Of a DNA stretch of 64,000 bases, positions 61,330 to 64,000 are shown one piece after another (position 1 is the first letter of the stretch; every line of letters starts with the position of its first letter). The stretch is taken from positions 124,001 through 188,000 of the forward strand of contig NZ_JAFEUL010000004.1 in assembly GCF_016901225.1 (NCBI RefSeq). Reading direction: 5' to 3'. Origin of the DNA: Actibacterium sp. 188UL27-1 (GTDB taxonomy: Bacteria > Pseudomonadota > Alphaproteobacteria > Rhodobacterales > Rhodobacteraceae). The notes below the pieces were generated by a model. That model ran no database searches and was not told the origin of the DNA. It worked only from the letters and a program-made list of their open reading frames with translations. The translations under genes and the position numbers were made by a program.

Positions 61330-62181
61330 TCACCCGTTTCTGGCTTGGGCACCCGCAATGATCCGAGCCAAGGCGGCGAACCGCTCCAGATCGATTTGTT
61401 CAGCCCGGTCCGTGGGTGCTATGCCGGCAAGCCGCAGCAGGTTCTCGATGTCGGGGGATATCCCTTTCAGGCTGGCGCGCAGCATCTTGCGGCGTTGATT
61501 GAACGCTGCCGCCACGACCCGGCTAAAGACAGCCGGATCAGCCGGATATCGAGGGGTAGCCAGCGGTGTGAGGTGAACAACCGCCGAATGCACCTTTGGC
61601 GGTGGAGAGAACGCTTCCGGTGGCAATGTCATTGCGATATGAACATCTGCCTTCCATTGAGCCAACAGCGCGAGCCGCCCGTAGGCCTTGCCGCCTGGTT
61701 GCGCCACGATCCTGTCCGCGACCTCGCGCTGGAACATCAGTGTCAGACTGCTCCAGAACGGGGGCCAGCGGGTCGGGGTGAGCCAGCGCACCAATAGCTC
61801 TGTCCCCACGTTATAGGGCAGATTGGCCACGATATGGATGGGGTCGCTCAGGTGCTGCGTCGGATCAATGTCCAGCGCATCACCGTTGAGCACCTCAAGC
61901 CGGTCTGGATATGCCGCTCCGATCTCGGCCAATGCGGGTAGACAGCGCGTGTCTTTCTCGATCGCCAGAACCCGGCGCGCGCCTTCGGCCAACAAACCGC
62001 GGGTCAAGCCGCCGGGGCCGGGGCCAACCTCCAACACGTCCGATTGGCTGAGGTCGCCGGGAATGCGGGCGATCTTGGCCGTCAGGTTCAGATCGCGCAA
62101 AAAGTTCTGACCAAGTGCCTTTTTCGGAGCCAGTCCGTGGGTCGCAATCACCTCCCGCAGCGGTGGCAGGTCGTCTATCAC
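61330..62181 (-). CDS. ksgA: 16S rRNA dimethyladenosine transferase
   Basis: 283 residues, GTG start overlapping the pdxA stop by 4 nt. SAM motif [10 protein letters not shown] near 51-60 and the catalytic N-L-P-Y near 119. It dimethylates the two adenosines in helix 45 of 16S rRNA. In the usual surA-pdxA-ksgA order. Length standard. Confidence 0.95.
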   Translation of the reverse strand: MIDDLPPLREVIATHGLAPKKALGQNFLRDLNLTAKIARIPGDLSQSDVLEVGPGPGGLTRGLLAEGARRVLAIEKDTRCLPALAEIGAAYPDRLEVLNGDALDIDPTQHLSDPIHIVANLPYNVGTELLVRWLTPTRWPPFWSSLTLMFQREVADRIVAQPGGKAYGRLALLAQWKADVHIAMTLPPEAFSPPPKVHSAVVHLTPLATPRYPADPAVFSRVVAAAFNQRRKMLRASLKGISPDIENLLRLAGIAPTDRAEQIDLERFAALARIIAGAQARNG

Positions 62182-63146
62182 GCTTGGCGCGCCCGGGCCA
62201 TACTGGCCGCCATCCGCATCGCTTCGACCATGCTGGACGGGTTGGCGATGCCTTTGCCCGCAATATCCAACGCCGTGCCATGGTCCGGCGAGGTGCGGAT
62301 AAAGGGCAGGCCCAGCGTGACATTCACGCCCGTGTCAAAGGCCAGCGTCTTGATCGGTATAAGCGCCTGATCATGGTACATCGCGATGACCGCATCATAG
62401 GTCTGGCGGGCTGCAGCATGAAAGAGCGTATCGGCAGAATGTGGACCGGTGAGCACATAGCCCTGTTGCTGCATCTCGGCGATCACGGGGGCGATGAGCG
62501 TGATCTCATCATCGCCCATCGCGCCGCCTTCGCCAGCATGGGGGTTTAACCCGGCAATGGCGATCCGCGGATGGGACAACCCGAAATCGCGCTGCAAACC
62601 GTCCGCAGTGATCCTGATCGTGTCGCACAAAAGGCTGGCGGTGAGGGCCTGTTTCACATCCGCAAGCGCGATATGGATCGTGGCTGGCACAACGCGCAAA
62701 CCGTCGCTTGCCAACATCATCACGACGCGGCCCGCGCCTCCGAGATGGGCCAGAAACTCCGTATGGCCGGGATAGGCGAAGTTCGCGCCATCCTGAAGCG
62801 CCTTTTTATGAATGGGCCCTGTGACGACCCCGCCAGCGGCACCTGATTGCGCCAAGGCCACGGCGCGCTCGATCACTTCGATCACGCTGGCGGCGTTTTC
62901 CGGGGTGGGATGACCGGGCCGATTGGATTGGGGAAAAGGATGCGGCAGAACGGGCATGCTGTCGCCCCTGGTTGCTGCTTGCTTCGGATCTGTGATCTCA
63001 TGCCAACCCGTGTCCGGGGGCAGGTGGTCTGGATCACCAATATAAAAGGCCGGCACCGCACCGCGCAGTTGCCGATAGGCGGCCACGGCAATTTCGGGGC
63101 CGATCCCCGCAGGCTCCCCGCAAGTCAGCGCCAAGGGCGCGATCAT
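62178..63146 (-). CDS. pdxA: 4-hydroxythreonine-4-phosphate dehydrogenase
   Basis: 322 residues from the ATG at 63146, overlapping the SurA-like stop by 4 nt. Motifs G-E-P-A-G-I-G-P-E near 10-18, G-H-T-E-F near 131, and M-Y-H-D-Q near 255 with the metal-binding His/Asp set. Step of pyridoxal-phosphate synthesis. Between ksgA and the SurA-like gene. Confidence 0.95.
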   Translation of the reverse strand: MIAPLALTCGEPAGIGPEIAVAAYRQLRGAVPAFYIGDPDHLPPDTGWHEITDPKQAATRGDSMPVLPHPFPQSNRPGHPTPENAASVIEVIERAVALAQSGAAGGVVTGPIHKKALQDGANFAYPGHTEFLAHLGGAGRVVMMLASDGLRVVPATIHIALADVKQALTASLLCDTIRITADGLQRDFGLSHPRIAIAGLNPHAGEGGAMGDDEITLIAPVIAEMQQQGYVLTGPHSADTLFHAAARQTYDAVIAMYHDQALIPIKTLAFDTGVNVTLGLPFIRTSPDHGTALDIAGKGIANPSSMVEAMRMAASMARARQA

Positions 63147-64000
63147 GGGCGTCGGATGATGGCATTTGCCTTTAACTCGGCCAGGTAGCCATCTGCAAAG
63201 GATGCGACACGCTGGCTGACCAGACGATCCCGCACGCGGCCCCGGCTGACCTCTTCTTCCAAAATAGGAGTACGGCCGCACAGCATAAGGAACATCAAGG
63301 CATTGCCCCGGGTCAACGCGGTTGAGCTTTCGCCTTCATCCAGCTTGGCCAATTCCATGGCGACATCGGTTGGTACCTCGGTGATGGCCTGGGTCTCCAC
63401 GACAAGCCGTTCTTCGGGCTGTCCTTTGGCGATGCCATAGAGATCATCACAGGTGTCGATGCGCATTGCGATCTTTTGCGCCTGTGCCAGCGTATTATCC
63501 GTGCGTCCGCCTGGAATGAAATATTGCGCATATTCGAGGGAGATATTCTCGGTCTCTTGAATGCCGGTTTCACGTAGTTCCCGCAGTTGAAAAACCGCGA
63601 TGGCATTGGGCACCGGGATCGGATCGGTCACGCCACCGGGGGGCAACGTGACGATCTGGCTGGCGACAGCCGGTGGCAAGTTGCCGATGGGGATCGGGTT
63701 TGCCACCCGCCCCCCCGCCCCCCGGGAAGGGGAGGCAGAAAAGCGGCGGGCAAAGCCAGAAAAACCTGCGGTTGTGGTAACCGTGTTTTTGATCTGTGCG
63801 GCAATCTGTTCCGCGCGGGCCGCGGCTGCCGGGGTATTCGCGGGTAGGATGATTTCAGAGATCAGCACCTCTGCCCCGCCGCGTTGGGAACTTAGGGCGA
63901 GGGCGCGATCAACCTCGGCTTCCGTCACACGGCCACGGGGGCCAAAGCGGGTGCGCACCACCGCGCGCCAGGCGACACCAGCGGTGATAAAGTCGCGAAA
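63143..64000 (-). CDS. SurA-like peptidyl-prolyl isomerase/periplasmic chaperone, 5' partial
   Basis: The open frame runs to the window edge; about 285 residues are visible. A parvulin-like PPIase region is suggested by F-S-A-S-P-S-R-G-A-G-G-R-V near 85, and the tail ends R-R-P. The operon with pdxA and ksgA is the classical location of surA, which helps outer-membrane proteins fold. The start lies outside the window. Confidence 0.85.
   Translation of the reverse strand, partial: FRDFITAGVAWRAVVRTRFGPRGRVTEAEVDRALALSSQRGGAEVLISEIILPANTPAAAARAEQIAAQIKNTVTTTAGFSGFARRFSASPSRGAGGRVANPIPIGNLPPAVASQIVTLPPGGVTDPIPVPNAIAVFQLRELRETGIQETENISLEYAQYFIPGGRTDNTLAQAQKIAMRIDTCDDLYGIAKGQPEERLVVETQAITEVPTDVAMELAKLDEGESSTALTRGNALMFLMLCGRTPILEEEVSRGRVRDRLVSQRVASFADGYLAELKANAIIRRP

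Noticed and set aside
1-64000. tRNA, rRNA, CRISPR arrays, insertion sequences, prophage genes
   Set aside because: None seen on a manual read of the gaps and translations; a covariance or repeat search was not possible here.

Overview
The window is about 62-65 percent GC and densely packed, with many 1 to 14 nt gene overlaps. It carries a gene repertoire typical of marine Rhodobacterales (Roseobacter group): TRAP transport, choline/betaine catabolism, betaine-lipid synthesis, DUF4167 beside prmC, and surA-pdxA-ksgA. It is a chromosomal segment. No rRNA, tRNA, CRISPR array, integrase or insertion sequence was recognised.

Layout from left to right. (a) 1-338: the end of an OmpA-like gene. (b) 383-2371, minus strand: an arsenic operon made of an ArsR-ArsC fusion, a second ArsC and an AqpS-type aquaglyceroporin, with a perfect inverted repeat over the first start codon. 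(c) 2431-11719, minus strand: seven tightly coupled genes encoding a class I HMG-CoA reductase homologue, a UbiA-type prenyltransferase, a rifampin-phosphotransferase/PEP-synthase-like dikinase, a DUF3419 (BtaA-type) aminocarboxypropyltransferase, a phytol/dolichol-kinase-like membrane protein, a GNAT-like protein and an acyl-adenylating enzyme. I recognise no described pathway in this set, and it is my main candidate for an undescribed lipid or isoprenoid system. (d) 12418-21798, plus strand: an envelope cluster with an exported caspase-like peptidase, a DUF4384-like exported protein, two unknown cytosolic proteins, a single-span membrane protein, an exported trypsin-like peptidase, an OmpA-like protein and an exported unknown protein. 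It ends at a clear intrinsic terminator and is the second candidate system.

(e) 21893-26932, minus strand: betA, betB, choV and choW, with no binding-protein gene. (f) 27090-35855, minus strand: a catabolic operon (N-formylglutamate-amidohydrolase-like hydrolase, TRAP transporter, GNAT, PuuA/GlnT-type ligase, aldehyde dehydrogenase, Fe-dependent alcohol dehydrogenase, decayed aldo/keto reductase). It is divergent from an RpiR regulator, with a palindrome between them. I infer gamma-glutamylation of an amino-alcohol, two oxidations, then amide hydrolysis. (g) 36958-42259: ergothioneine genes egtB and egtD among small unknown genes, plus two damaged genes: one interrupted by an in-frame TGA, and a yghU-type glutathione transferase broken by a 23 bp tandem duplication.

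(h) 42350-46074: a PfkB-family sugar kinase, then plcP-btaA-btaB, the phosphate-starvation lipid-remodelling operon, preceded by a three-unit Pho box. (i) 46117-51508: a two-subunit molybdenum hydroxylase divergent from modABC. (j) 51616-57835: aldo/keto reductase, cupin, mazG, then an M20 amidohydrolase followed by two ureohydrolases. (k) 57791-64000: a small Cys-rich exported protein, prfA, prmC, a DUF4167 protein, then ksgA, pdxA and a SurA-like gene cut by the window end.
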